Positions 22,231 through 33,950 of a stretch of DNA of 64,000 bases are shown one piece after another (the stretch's first letter is position 1; each line of letters opens with the position of its first letter). The position numbers were made by a program, and so were the translations under genes. The stretch spans positions 1-64,000 of the forward strand of contig BDSL01000155.1 in the NCBI GenBank assembly GCA_003116995.1, read 5' to 3'. The DNA is from Yamagishiella unicocca. Lineage: Eukaryota; Chlorophyta; Chlorophyceae; Chlamydomonadales; Volvocaceae. The notes under the pieces were generated by a model. The model had not been told where the DNA came from, did no database searches, and was given only the letters and a program-made list of their open reading frames with translations.

Positions 22231-24500
22231 CCCCCTTTGTCTCCCCTTCTTTTCTCTTCCCCCCCGGGGGCCTCGCCCGCCGGTCCTCCGTTCTGGTTCT
22301 TTCTTTTCCTTCCTTTCTTTCTTCCTTTGGCCGCCCCCGCCCTTGGCCGCCCCCTCCCCCCCCGTTTTGTTGTTTCCTTTCGTTCTTTCTTCCCCCCCCC
22401 GTTTTTTTCCGCCCTCCTCCTCCTCCTGTTCCTTTGGGGCCTTTTTCTTCCCTTTTGTTTCCCTTCTTTTTCGTTCCCCTCCTTTTTGCCCCCGGCCCTC
22501 CTTCGGCCGCCCCTCCCCCCCCCGTTTTTTCTGTTTTCTTCCGCCGTCTTGCCTTTGGCCCTCTTTTCGTTCCCCGCCGGGGCCCGCCCCGCCGCCCCGT
22601 CGGTCCCTCCCCGCCGGGCCCCCCCCTCCCTCCCCTTCGGGGCTGTCCGCGTTTTCCCCCCCCGCTGCCCCCTCCCCCTTCTTTTTCTTCCCCTTGGGGC
22701 CCCTCCCGTTCTTTTCTTCCCGCGGCTCTTCCCCTCTGGGGCCCCGTCGCTTTGTTTCTTCCCCGGCCGCCCCGTCCCCTTCGGGGTGTCCCGCTCCCCG
22801 CCCTCCCCGCCCGTTTCCCTTTGTTCTCCGCCGGGGGCCGCCGGGGTCCTTTCCTCTTTCTCTCCCGGCCCCGTCCTTTCCCCCTGTTCCCCTCCGTCGC
22901 TCCCTCTCGTTTTTCGGCCCCTTCCTCTTTCTTCTTCTTTTCTTTGGTCCTTTCCTCTCCCGCGTCGCTTTCTCCGTCGTTTCCTTCTCCCCTCGTTCCT
23001 CCCTCCCTTGCTTTCCTCTTGTTTTCCGTCCGCTCCGTTTTTTTTTCTTTGCTTTTTCCCCCCCCGCCTCTTTTCTTCCCCCCCGGGGGCGTTGTCTCCC
23101 CCCCTTTTTGGCCTCTCCTCTTCCCCCGGTCCTTTCCCCTCTTGCGCCTCTCCCCTCCTTTTTTTTTTCCGCTCCGTTCCTTTCCTCCGCTTTCGTCCTT
23201 TGCTCCTGCTCTTCTTCTTCCGTCGCGGGCGTTCTGGGGCGCCTCCCTCCGCTCCTTTGTTCCCTCGCCCCCGTCCTGTCCCTGCTTTCCCTCCGGCGCC
23301 CCCTGCCTTCCGCCCCCTCGTTCCCTCCCTCCTCCCTCGTTTCCCCGTGTTCCCCGTCCCCGCCGGGCCGTTTTTTGTTCCTTTCTTCCTCTGCCCGCCC
23401 CCCCCGCGGCCCCCCCCCCCTCCCCGTTGTTCTTCCCGCTCCGCTTGCCGCCCTCCTTCCCGCGCGCTTCTTCCTCTCTCGTCGTCGTTCCCGTCGCTTT
23501 CCTCCTTTTCCTCCTGCTTTCCCGGGGGCCTTTGTCCCCCCGCTCCCGCTCCCCGGTTTTTCTTTTCCCTTCTTTCGCTTTTTCGTCCGTCCCTGGTTGC
23601 CCGCGGTTTTTCCCTTTCGTTGGTTTCCCTTCTTTTCTTTCTCCCTGCTTTTCTTTTCCCTCCGGGCCCCCCCGGCGCCCGCCCCCGTCGGGGCCCTCCC
23701 CCGCCGCTCCCTGCCCCGTCGTTCCCGTCGTTTCCCGCTTTTTCTCGTTCCCCTCCTGTTCGCTTCTGCCTCCCTTTCCTTTGTTCCGTTGCTTCTTCTC
23801 CGCCGGGCCGCTTGTCCCGCTCCTCTCGGTTGCGTCCGCCCTCGTGTTGCCCGCCTCTCCTTCTCGTTTCGCCCTGTGCCTGCTCGTTTCCCCTCCCCCG
23901 CTCCTTGGCCTCCTTCTTTCCCCCCGGGCTGCGGCCCGGCTCCCCGTCGCCCCTTCCTCGCCCCCGGCCTCTGCTCTCTCGCGCCGCGCCTCTTCGGGTT
24001 TGTCGCGCCGCGTTCCTCGGGCCCCGCTTCTCGTCGGGCTCTCCTGGGCCTTCCCCCTCTCCTTTTCCGCGTTTTTCTCGGCCCCTCCCTCCCTCCCGCC
24101 CTTCGCTTTCCGCCGCCTCCTGCGTCCCTTCTCCCCTTCGGCTTCGGCCCCGTCGTTTCCCTCTGTTCCCCGTCCCCTTCTTTTTGCCCCCCCTTTGTTT
24201 TTTTTCGTGTTTTCCTCCCCTTCTTTTTGTTTCCCTCCGGGCCCCCGTCGGCCCCCGCCTTTTTCTTCCCGTTTGCCTCCTTTTTCCCGGCGGGCCCCCC
24301 CGCCGCGGGCCTTCCCTCCTTTTTCTTCCCGTTTGTTTCTTGTCCCCTGCGGGGTCCCCCCGGCCGCCCCGTCCCCTTCGGGGCCGGCCCCCGCCGCGGG
24401 CCGCCGGGCCCTCCCCGCCGGGCCCCCCCGCCGCGGGCCTTCCCTCCGGTCCCCCGCCGGGCCCCCCTGCCCCCCTCCCGCCCTCCCCTTCCCCCTTTGG
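22230..24500. repeat. hairpin repeat clusters alternating with unassigned spacers
   Basis: Clusters at about 22230-22860, 23350-23430 and 24170-24500. Spacers at 22860-23350 and 23430-24170 contain nothing I recognise. Confidence 0.55.
24320..24410. repeat. 95-nt composite repeat, copy 3
   Basis: Same order of parts; followed directly by another partial inverted hairpin copy. Confidence 0.85.
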
Positions 24501-26330
24501 GGGCGGGCGCTCTCCGGGTCTTTCCTCTGTTCCCCCCTTCCTCTTTTGTCTCTTTCGGCTCCCTCCTTCCCCCGGGGTTCCCCCGTCGCCCCCGGTCGGT
24601 TTTCCCCCCTCCTGCTTTTTCCCCCCCCGCCTCTTCTCTGCCGCCGGGGTTTGCCCTTGCCGGCTTTCTCGCCCTTTCCCCCCTCCTCTCTTTCGCTGGT
24701 TTTGTCTCTCGCGTTTTTTGTTTTCTCTCCCCCGGGTTCCCTTTCCCCTCCCTGCTTGCCGCCGGCTCGGCCCGCCTCTGCCGCCTTCCTTGCCCCTCGT
24801 GTTCCTTCGCTTTCGCCCCGTCCGGCTTTTCCCCCCGCCCTGGTCTGCGCTTTCCTCCCGCTCCCCGCGGGCCTCCCCTCGCGTGGGCCGCCTGTCTGGC
24901 TTTGCGTTTGCCCCCCCGCCCCGTCTTTGCCCCTGCCCCGCCGTGTTCGTTGCCTGCGGCCGCCCTCCGCCGCCCTTGTCCCCCGGCTCTCTCCCCCCCC
25001 CGCGTTTCCCTTTCGGTTTCCGCGCCCCGCGCCGCCCTTCCCGTTTCGTTCCCCGTCTTTCCTTCCCTTTTTTCTCCCTCTTCCTTCTTCTTCCTCTCTT
25101 TTCCTTCCCCCCCCGTCCTCTGTCCCCTTCTCCCCTTCCCTTCCCGCCTCCCTCCCCCCCCTCCCCCCTCCCGCCTCGTGCCGCTCTCCCCGCTGGTTTT
25201 TCCCCTTGCCCGCCTTTTGTTCCGCGGGTCTGTCCCTCCCTCGCCCCTCCTCGCCCTGTCCCTCCCGCCCCGTTTCTTTTGGCTCCCCGCTCCCCTCCGC
25301 TCCCCCTGCTTCCTTTGCCCCCCCGCTCCTGCCCCCTCCCCTTGTTCGCCCCGGCCCCCTCCCCCCTCCTCCGCTCCCTTCCCGCCTCTCCCTTTCCTTT
25401 CCCCGGGTTCCTCCTGCCCCCCGGCCCTCTTGCGTTTGTGGCGGCGCTCCTTTCCCCTCTCCTTCGCGCGCTCCCCCCCCTGTGGGCCGGCCGCCTCGTT
25501 CGCTCTCCTTTGTCTTGCCGCCGTGGGCCCTCCTGCTGGTCCTGCCCTGTTTTCTGTCGCCCCCTGGTTCCCGTCTTTGTGTTTCTTTTTTGTTTGTCCT
25601 CCCGTTTGTTTCTTCCCCCGCCGGGGGCCGCGTCGCCGCCCTCTTTTTTGTCCGCTTCCGCCCCGCCTTTCCCTTCGCCCTGTTTCCCTTCTTTCCGCTT
25701 CCCCTCCGCTCGCTCTCCCGCCCCCTTCTTCCCGTCGCCTCCCTCCTCCTCCTTCCCGTTCCCTGCCTCCTTCCCCCTTTGCTTGTCCTGCTGGCCCTCC
25801 CGGCGCTGCTTGTTGCCTTTCTTTTGGTCCGTTGCCCCTCGCCCCCGCCTTCCTCCCTCCCGCCCTTGGCGCCGTTCTCGCCCCTCCCTTTTTTCCCCTG
25901 CCCTCGTCCCCTCGTTGCCTCGCTTCCCTCTCCCCCGTCCCCCCCCCGCTCCCCCCTTCCTGCTTCCTCTCCCTTGCTTCCTGGCCCTGCCCCGCTCTGT
26001 CCCCCGCCCCCCTCCTCCTCCGCCTCCTCCTCCCTTTGCCCTCGCCCTCCCGCTCCGCGCCCCTCTCTCTTTGCCCCTGCCCCTTGTTCTTTGTTTTCTC
26101 CTTTGTTGGCGTCGCCCCGCCGTCTCCCTCCCTCCCCCTCGTGGTGCCCCCCGCGTTCCCCCGTCGCCTTTCGTCCCGCCTTTTCCCCGTCTTCTCCTTT
26201 TGTCCCCTCTTTCCCCGCCTCCCCTCCCCCGTCTTTTCCTTCTTTGTCCGGCCTCTTTCCCTCTGGCGTTTCCCTCCGCTGCCGGCTCCTCCCCCCCCGG
26301 CTGCCCCTCGTCGCTTCCCTCTCTTTCTCT
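24500..26330. other. unassigned repeat-poor stretch
   Basis: About 1.8 kb without the hairpin repeats. Minus-strand frames contain gene-like mixtures of H, N, D, T and P residues, for example around 25180-25500, so an unrecognised gene or intron protein is possible. I could not match it to psbC, psbD, psaB, rbcL, atpA or atpB. Confidence 0.25.
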
Positions 26331-27060
26331 CCCTCTCCCGCGTCTCTTCTTTTTCGTTCCCCTCCTTTTTGCCTTCCCCCCGGGGCCGGCCCCGTTTCGT
26401 TCTCCTTTGGTCTCGTTTCCCTTCGGTCTCCCGCCGGGCCTGTTTTCTTTTCCCCTGCGGGGCCCCCCGTCTTGCCTTTGGCCCTCTTTTCGCCGCCCCG
26501 CCGCCCCGCCGGGCCTGTTTTCGTCCCCGCCGGGGCGTTTGCCCTCGGCCCCCGCCGTCTTGTTTCCCTTCGTCCCTCTTCGCGGGCCGCCCCGTCTTTT
26601 GCCGTCCCCTTCGGGGCGGCCCCCCCCCGGGGCCGGCCCTCTTTTCGTTCCCCGCCGGGGCCCCGCCCCTCTTGCCCCCGGCCCTCCTTTGGCCGCCCCT
26701 GCTTTTCTTTTCCCTCCGGGCCCCCCCCGGCGCCCGCCCCTTTGCCGTCCCCTTTGGGGCCGGCCCCCGTCGGGGCCCTCCCCGCCGGGCCCCCCCCGCC
26801 GCGGGCCTTCCCTCCGGTCCCCGCCGGGCCCCCCCTGGTTGTCTCTTCTTTTTGCCTTCCCCCTTGGGGCCTTTTTCTTCCCGTTTGTTTCCCTTCGGGC
26901 CCCGTCGTTCCTGTTTTCCTCCTTTTTCTTCCCGTTTGTTTCTTCCTTTGGTTTTTTTCTTCCCGCGGCCGCCCCTCCCCGCCCCGTCCCCTTCGGGGCC
27001 GGCCCCCGCCGCGGGCCGCCGGGCCCCCCCTCGTTCCCCTTGGGGCCCCTCCGGGGGCGC
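26330..27060. repeat. hairpin repeat cluster
   Basis: Opens with the word ctctcccgcgtctcttcttt, which also opens clusters near 9110, 13785, 18285 and 48770. Composite variant at 26923-27030. Confidence 0.7.
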
Positions 27061-28010
27061 CTTGCCCCTCCCCTTTTTTTCTGTCCCGCTCCCTTTTTCT
27101 CCCCTTTCGTTGGCCTTCCGGCGCTGCCCCCCTCTTGCTTTTCTTTTTTTTCTTCCCCCCCCCCTTCTTTTTGTTCCCCTTTGCTTTCTGTCCTCCCGCC
27201 TCGCTCCGTCGTCCTTCCCTCTTTCCCCTCGTCCTTTTGCTCCCCCTGGTTTTTTGTCCTCTCCTTTCTCGTTTTCCGGTGTTCCGCTGCCGTCGTTCCG
27301 TGTCCCTCGCTTGTCGTTCCCCCTCCCCTGTCGTTTCCTTTCGTTCTTTTCTTCCTCTTTCCCCCCCCGGCCCCGCCCCCGCGGCCCTTCTTTTCTTTTC
27401 CTTTCTTCCTTTTTCTTGTTCCCCTCCCGTCGTTTCCCCTCCGGGCCCCCCCCTCCCCCCCCCCGGGGCCGGCCCCCGCCGCTCCCCCCTCGCCGCTCCT
27501 CGTTCTCGGTTCGCGGTCCCCCCCCCGCCTCCTCTGGCGCTGGTCCCCTTCGTCCGGTTGCTTCGTTTTCCTGTTTTTTGGGGCCCGCGGGCCTTGCCCC
27601 CTCCCCTTGTTCGCCCCCGCCCGGCTTTTCCGTCCGTCGCGTCTCCCGTTCCGCCCTCTCCCCTCCTTCGCTTGTGCGTTGTCTTCCCTCTCTCCTCCCT
27701 CCTTTCCTTTTTTTGTCTCGCTCCCTCCTTCCTTCTCCCTTTTCCTTTGTTCCCGCCCTCCCTTTTTCTGTCCCTTGTCTGCTGGCCTCCGGCGTCCGGT
27801 CTTTCTCCCCGGTCCTTTTTTTTCGGGCGTGCGCCTCGCTCCTTCGCCGCTTCCCCTCTTCCCTGTCCGTCCCTGTCCGTGGTCGCCTGGCGTTTCCCTC
27901 GTCGTCGTTGTCTTGCTCGTTCCTCTCCCCTTCTCGCTTCTCGCCGCCCTTTGCGCTCTGCTCCCCTCCCCCCCCCCTTCCCCCGGGCCCTCCCCCGTCG
28001 TTCCCTTCCC
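27060..28010. other. unassigned stretch with one repeat island
   Basis: Repeat island at about 27330-27540. The word ctttcgttggccttccggcg at 27102 recurs in related form at 41495, 49880 and 54212. No gene recognised. Confidence 0.25.
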
Positions 28011-28029
28011 GTTGTTCCCCCTTCTTTTT

Positions 28030-28098
28030 GTTTCCCTTCGTCCCTCTTCGCGGGCCGCCCCGTCGTTTGTTTCCCTTCGTCCCTCTTCGCGGGCCGCC
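28030..28098. repeat. 30-nt hairpin repeat, two copies in tandem (39-nt period)
   Basis: Same arrangement and same period as at 8657-8725, including the following ggcccccgccggggcg word, so the doublet itself is a repeated unit. Confidence 0.85.
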
Positions 28099-28216
28099 CC
28101 GTCGGCCCCCGCCGGGGCGTTTCTTTCTTTCCCCGCCCGCCCTTCCCTTGTTTTGTTTCCCTTCGTCCCTCTTCGCGGGCCGCCCCCGTCCCCGCCGGGG
28201 TGTCCCCCCTCCCTCC

Positions 28217-28312
28217 TTTTTCTTCCCGTTTGTTTCTTGTCCCCTGCGGGGTCCCCCGGCCGCCCCGTCCCCTTCGGGGCCGGCCCCCCGCCGCGGGCCG
28301 CCGGGCCCCCCC
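28217..28312. repeat. 95-nt composite repeat, copy 4
   Basis: Nearly identical to copy 5. It follows a cluster of direct 30-nt hairpins at 28030-28180. Confidence 0.85.
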
Positions 28313-28757
28313 TGGCCGCCTCGCTTTCCCTCTCCCGCGTCTCTTCGCTGGTTTTCTCTTCTTTTTGTTTTTTTCTTCCCCCGGCTCTTCCCCTCTGGGG
28401 CCCGTCGCTTTGTTTCTTCCTTTGGTTCCCCGCCGGGGCCCCGCCCCCGTCCCCTCCGGGGTGTCCCGCTCCCCGCCCTCCCCCCCCTCCCTCCTTTTTC
28501 TTCCCTTTTGTTTCCCTTCGTCCCTCTTCGCGGGCCGCCCCGGCCCCGCCGGGGCCGGCCCCCGCCGCGGGCCTTCCCTTCTTTTTCCCGTCGGTCCCTC
28601 CCCGCCGGGCCCCCCCCGCCCGGGGCTTCCTCCTCCTGTTCCCCGTCCCGGTCTCCCCTCGGTCCGTCCCGCTCCGTCCCTCTTTTTCTGGTCTCGGTTC
28701 CTTCGTCGCTTCCCCGCCCGTCTTCGTTTGTTCCGCTCCTCTTCTTCCTCCTTTGCT
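28313..28757. other. repeats and 3' flank of psaA
   Basis: Repeats to about 28640 (direct hairpin at about 28505-28535), then some 115 nt of downstream psaA sequence in which a terminator hairpin cannot be judged with A masked. Confidence 0.5.
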
Positions 28758-30707
28758 TTCCCCTCCCGCCCTCCTCCGTGCTCCGCCGCCCGCCCCCGTC
28801 GTTGCCCTCCCCCCTCCCGGTCGTGCGCCCCCCTCCCGCCCGCCCTTGCGTCCTGCTTCCCGCCCGCGGTTGGCTCGCTGGCGCCCCTTTCCGTTTGTTC
28901 TGCGCCCCTCCCTCCTTTCGCTCCGTTCTTGCCCGTCCCCCGCCCCGCGCCCCGGCCCCTTCCCGCGCCCGCCCCCCCGCCGTGCGCTCCTCCGCCGCTT
29001 CGCCCCTCTGCTGCTCCCGCCGCCCCGTCTGCTTGCCTTCCTTGTGCTGCTTGTGCCCCTCCGCCGTCCCGTCCCCCCCGTTCCTCGTGTTTGCGCTTTG
29101 TGCCCCGTTCCCCCCCGTCCTGTGCGCTCCCCCCGCCGCTGTCCCCGTCCCCCCCCGTCCGCTTGCCTTTTCCCGCTGCCGTGGCCCCTCCCCTCGCTCC
29201 GCTGTTGTCCCTCCCGCCCGCCCCCGGCCCCGTGGTCCCCTGCCGCTCCTTGCCCCGTCCCGCCCCGCCCTGGCCCGTCCCCCGGGCCCCGGCCCCTCCG
29301 TTCGCTTTGTCTGGCCTCCGCCGCGCCCTCCGCGCCCCTCCCCCCCTTTCCGCCGCCTTCCTCCCGTTCCGTGCCTCGTCCCCGCGTGCCTGTGGTGCCC
29401 CTGCCCTCCGCTGTCCCCCGCGCCCTCGGCCTCCTCGCTCCTTTCCCCCCCCCGCTCCTCCCTCCCCCCCCCCGTTCCCCTTGTTGCCGCTCCCGCCTTT
29501 GGCGCTGTTCCTTGTGGCGCTCCGCCGTGCGTCTTTTGCCTCCCTTGCGCCCTCCCGGTTGCCGCTGCCTTGCCGTCTCTGCGCCCCTCTCTTGCGGCCG
29601 CCCTCGCGCCCTCCTCGTCTCCTTGTGCCTGTCTCCCCCCCGCTGTGGCCCCCTCCGCCCCTCCCCCCCCGTTTCCGTGCGCCCTGCTCGCCTCCCGGTG
29701 CCGCCTTCCCCGGTCTCCTCCGTTGTTCTCGTTCTTCGTCGGCTCCTCGTCCCGCCCCCTCCCCTCGCCGCGTGCGCCCCGGCCCCCCCCTCCCGCCCCC
29801 CCCCTCCCCGTGTGGTGTGTCCCTCCTGCTCCTTGTGTCCCCTCGTCCGTCGCTCCGTCCGGGTCTGGCGGCCTCGCCTCCCTGTGCTGTGCTCCCCTCC
29901 TTGCTCCTGCCCCCCTCCGCTCCGTTCCTCGCTCCTTGCGCCTGCCCTGCCGTTGTTCGCCTTTCCTCTCCCCCTCCGTGCCCTTCCCCTGTGCCTGGCC
30001 CCCGGTGCGCTTCTCCCCTTTCCCGCCTCCTGTGTCCCCTCCCCCCGTTCGTCCGGTCCCTCTGCCCTGCTCCTCCGCCTCCCCCGCCCTCGCTCCGTGG
30101 TGGTGCGCCGTCTCCCTTCCCCCCGCCCCCCCGTCCCCGGGTTTCCCCCCCTTTCCCTGTTCCGCCGTCCCTCTCTTCGCTCCCGTTTCCCGTGCCGCCC
30201 GGTGCCCGCCCTTTCGCCCCGCTTGGCTCTCCGTCCGCCCTCCTCGCCCGGTTTCCCCGTCCTCGTGCGGCCGTGGCCTTTCCTTTGGCTCTCCCCCCGC
30301 CTCTCCCGTTTGTTTCCTGGTCCCGCTCCGTGCCTTTGGTGCCCCGCCCCTGCTCCCTCCCTCCCCCCGCCGCCCCGCTCCGTGGTGGTTTCCCCTCGCT
30401 TCCCCGTTTTGGCCCCCTTCTCGTTTTGGCGCTGCTTTGTGGTCGTGGCCCCCCCCGCCCCGCCCCTCGCTGCTGCCCTCCCTCCCCCCCCTCGCTGTTG
30501 TCTCCCGTTGTCCTTCCCTTGTCCTCCCGCTCGCCCGCCCTCGTTGGCCGCCCCTGCCGTCCTTTGCCTCCCTTGGCCCCCTCCCCCTCCCTCCCCCTTT
30601 CCCCTTTCTTGCCCCCCCTCGGCCCTCCTCCTTGCGCCCTTGGTTTCCTGTGTGTTGGCTCCCTTCCCCCGCTTCCTCGTTTGCCCCCGTGCCCCCTGGC
30701 CCTCCCT
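28758..30707 (-). CDS. psaA: psaA exon 3, photosystem I P700 apoprotein A1
   Basis: PsaA is one of the two large thylakoid subunits that bind P700 and most antenna chlorophyll of photosystem I. On the minus strand T now reads G, yet the conserved blocks are clear in order: WFHYHKAAPKLEWFQN (about 30406-30466), [34 protein letters not shown] (about 29831-29890), DYDPTNNYNNLLDRVIRHRD (about 29700-29755), FMVHHIHAFTIH, VSHITGGNFAQSANTING (about 29079-29123), APAIQPRALSITQGRAVG (28831-28875) and the end FFLARII, with stop TTA seen as ttc at 28758. The 1,950 nt are about 36 short of the expected 1,986 for codons 91-751, in line with C-run loss and a few frame slips. The first recognisable residues are MYFHGARF, exactly where exon 3 begins in Chlamydomonas, and exons 1 and 2 were not found here. 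Confidence 0.92.
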
Positions 30708-30734
30708 CGTTCGGGCTTCCTTTCTTCTCCCTCC

Positions 30735-30790
30735 CCCCTTCTGCCTGCCGCTCCGTGCCTGCCCTTTCCCCTGCCCCCGGCTCCCGTTCT
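30735..30790 (-). other. 3' part of a split group II intron before psaA exon 3 (domain V-like)
   Basis: Directly upstream of psaA exon 3 on the minus strand is a hairpin-like stretch. In plus orientation it reads gctccgtgcctgccctttcc followed by cctgcccccggctc. The cggctc at 30778-30783 is the reverse complement of the GAGCCG that opens domain V, and ccgtgcc near 30753 fits its other arm. One position in the arm does not pair cleanly even if A and C are exchanged. Position next to the exon, and the known trans-spliced intron 2 of Chlamydomonas psaA, make a trans-splicing acceptor half the best reading. A complete cis intron is possible, but repeats begin within about 50 nt. Confidence 0.5.
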
Positions 30791-31490
30791 TTTCTTCTTC
30801 TCCTTTCTTCCCCGTTTCTCTGTGTTCTCGGTCCTTTTCTCTTTTTTCTTCCCCCCCCCCCTTCGTTGTTTCTTGTCGCTTTGTTTCTTGTCGCTTTGTT
30901 TCTTGTCCCCTGCGGGGCCTCCGCCCCCCGCTCCCCGCCCTCCCGCCCTTCCCCGCCCTCCCCCCCCGTTTTTTTCCGCCCCCCGCCGGGGCCCGCTTTT
31001 GTTTCCCTTCGTCCCTCTTCGCGGGCCGCCCCGTCGTTCGTGTCCTCCCCTTCGGGGCCGTCCTCCCCTTTGTTTTTGCCCTCGGCCCCGCCGTCCTTGT
31101 TTTCCCCCCCTTCGGGGCCTTTTTCTTCCCTTTTGCCTTCCCCTTCTTTTTGCCTCCTTTTTCTTCCCTCGCCGCGGGCCGCCGGGCCCCCCCGCCGCGG
31201 GCCTTCCCTCCTTTTTCTTCCCGTTTTTTTCTTTTCTTTTCTTGTCGCTTTGTTTCTTGTCCCCTGCGGGGCCTCCGCCCCCCGCTCCCTCGCCTCTGGT
31301 TTTTTTCTTCCCGCGGCCGCCCCTCCCGCCCCCCCCCCGGCCGCCCCTCGGGCCCCCGCCGCGGGCCTTCCCTCCTTTTTCTTCCCGTTTGTTTCCCTTC
31401 GTCCCTCTTCGCGGGCCGCCCCGTCGGCCCCCCGCCGGGGCCGGCCCCCGCCGCGGGCCGCCGGGCCCCCCCGCCGCTCCTCGTTCGCGG
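30790..31490. repeat. hairpin repeat cluster upstream of psaA exon 3
   Basis: Starts within about 50 nt of the intron half and contains direct hairpins at about 31000 and 31388 and inverted copies at about 31167 and 31445. It would separate exon 3 from any upstream exon. Confidence 0.75.
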
Positions 31491-31910
31491 TCCCGCTCCT
31501 TCTTTTCTCTCCTCTCTCCCTCTTCTCGTTCCGCTCCGCTTTCTCTCCCCCTCCTTTCTCCCCGTTTTTTTGCTTCTTCTCTCCGTCCCTTTTTTTCTCC
31601 TCCCCGCCTCTCCTCCCTCGGTCTTTTCTGCTTCCCTCTCTTTCGTCTCTTCTCCGCTTTTTTCCTTTCCCTCTCTCTCCCTCCCTTTTTTTTTCTTCTT
31701 CTCCGCCTCTCTTCTCCCTCTTTTTCTCCTCTTCCCGCCTCTTCCCTGCCGCTCTTTTCCTCTCCCCCCGCCTCTCCGCCCTCCCTCCCCTCTCCTCGCT
31801 CCCCGCCTCTTTTTCCTTGGTCTCTGCTTTTTCTCGCCTCCGCGCGGGTGCTTCGCCCTCCCCTCTCCCTTCTCGCTCCCCGCCCGTGCCGTCTCCCCTC
31901 CCCGGGCTTT
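31490..31910. other. unassigned CT-rich stretch
   Basis: G is scarce and C/T dominate; originally probably AT-rich spacer. Nothing recognised. Confidence 0.2.
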
Positions 31911-33310
31911 GTCGCTTTCGTTTCTTTTCTTCCCCCGGCCGCCCCCCGCCCGTTTCCCTTCGGTTCTTTTCTTCCTTTGTTTTTGGTTCTCCTTCTTTTT
32001 GCTTTTGTTTTTTTCTTTCTTTTTTTCTTCTCGCCGCCGCCCTTCCGCCCGTCGTTCCTGTTTTGTTTCCCTTCGGGCCCCCCCCTTCCCTCCTTTTTCT
32101 TCCCTCGCCGCGGGCCTTCCCTCCGGTCCCCGCCGGTCCCCGCCGGGGTCTTTTTTTCTTCCCGCCGCCGCCCTCCCCGCCCCCGTCCCCTTCCGGGTGT
32201 CCCGCTCCCCGCCTTCCCCGCCGGGCCTTTTTTTCTTTCCCCCCCTTTGTTTTTTTTCCGCCCTCCCGCCCCGTTGTTTCTTCCTTTGGCCGCCCCGCCC
32301 GCCCCGTCGTTCGTGTTCGTGTTTTGTTTCCCTTCGGGCCCCGGCCTCCCCGCGGCTGTCCCCCCCTTCCTTTCCCCGCCGGGGCCCCTTTCCCTTTTGT
32401 TTTTTTTCTCCCGCCTCGCTTTCTTCCGTCGTTTCTTCCTTTGGCCGCCCCCCCGCCCTCCTTCCGTCGTTTTTTTCTTTTCTTTTCTTGTCGCTTTCCC
32501 CCCCGGCGGGGCCTTTTTCTTCCCCCGGCTCTTCCCCTCTGGGGCCCCGTCGCTTTGTTTCTTCCCCCGGCCGCCCCCGTCCCTTTCCGGGTTTTTTCTT
32601 CCTTTGGCCGCCCCCCGCTCCCGCCCCCGCTCCTTTTCCCCCTCGGGGCCTCGCCTCTGGCCGCCCCCCCCCCGCCGCCCCTCTGGCCCCCCCCGGGGCC
32701 GGCCCCCCTTTGTTTTTTTTTCTCCCGCGTCGCTTTCTGTCCTTTCTTGTTTCCCTTCGTCCCTCTTCTTTTGTTTCCCTTCGGGCCCCCCCGCCGCGGG
32801 CCGCCGGGCCCCCCCGCCCCGCCCGTCCCCCCGGCCCCGTCGTCCTCGTTCTTTCTTCCCCCCCCCCGTTTTTTTCCCGCCCCTTTGGCCCCCGCCGGCT
32901 TTCTTTTCTTTTTTTTTCTTGTTTGTTTTTTTCGTCCCCGCCGGGGCGTTTGCCTTCTTTTCCTTTCTTGTCGCTTTGTTTCTTCCTTTGGTTTTTTTCT
33001 TCCGGCGGCCGCCCCTCCCCGCCCCCCCCTGCCCGGGCCTTTTTCTTCCCCCGGTTGTTCCCCTCTGGGGCCCCGTCGCTTTCCTCCCCTTCTTTTTGCC
33101 TCCTTTTTCTTCCCGTTTGTTTCTTGTCCCCTGCGGGGTCCCCCGGCCGCCCCGTCCCCTTCGGGGCCGGCCCCCCGCCGCGGGCCGCCGGGCCCCCCCG
33201 GCTTTTTCTTCCTTTGGTCCCCCGCCGGGGCCCCGCCCCCCGCTCCCTCGCCTTTGGCCGCCCCCCCCCCCGCCGGCCGCCCCCCTTCGTCCCCCGGCGG
33301 GCCCCTTTCT
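31910..33310. repeat. long hairpin repeat cluster
   Basis: 1.4 kb of nearly continuous repeat words, including ccggctcttcccctctgggg near 32522 and composite copy 5. Confidence 0.75.
33104..33198. repeat. 95-nt composite repeat, copy 5
   Basis: Flanked on both sides by the same words as copy 7: a cccctctgggg hairpin before and ccggctttttcttcctttgg after. The repeated unit here is therefore at least 150 nt. Confidence 0.85.
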
Positions 33311-33950
33311 CCTCTCTCGCCCCGCCTGGCGTCCCCTCCTCTTCGGGGCTCGGCTCCTGCTCCTCGTCTCTTGCTGTTTGTTCTCTTCCCCCCGTTGTTC
33401 CTGCTCCCTCCCCCTTCGCCTTCGTCTCTCTTTCTCTCCCCTTCCGCTCCGCTTCTTTTTCTTCCCTCGCCGCGGGCCGCCCTCGCTCCTCCGTCTCCGT
33501 TTTTCGCCTGTTTTCCCTCCCCCCCGCGGCCTTCGCCTCCGCGTTTTCTCCGTGCCCGGGCGGTGTCCTCGGCCTCTCGCCGCTGGGGGCTCTCTCCTTT
33601 CTTTTTTCCCTCCTCTCTCTCTCTTCCCCCCCTTCGCTTGTCCCTCCCCCCCCCGCCCTTCTTCTGCCTTCCCCGGGCTTTTTCTTCGTTTGTCTGCTTC
33701 TCTCCCCCCGTCCCCCCGTTCTTTTTTTCCCCGTCTTCCCCCTCCGGGGTCTCTCTCCCTCGCTTGTGCCTGCCTCGGTGGTTCCGCCGCTCCCTGCCCT
33801 TTCCCTCTCCTCTCCCGTTCTCGCCCTCGCGCGTCCGGCCTCTGCTTCCCTGTTCTTTTCGTCCCCTCTGGGGCTTCTTGGTGCCTCCTCGCCTCCCCGC
33901 CCGTCCCTCTCCCGGGCTTTCCCTTCCCCGGTGTCGCCTGTGGTGCTTTC
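33310..33950. other. unassigned stretch
   Basis: One inverted hairpin word near 33464. The word ccgtgcccgggcggtg at about 33553 recurs at about 45497. No gene recognised. Confidence 0.2.
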
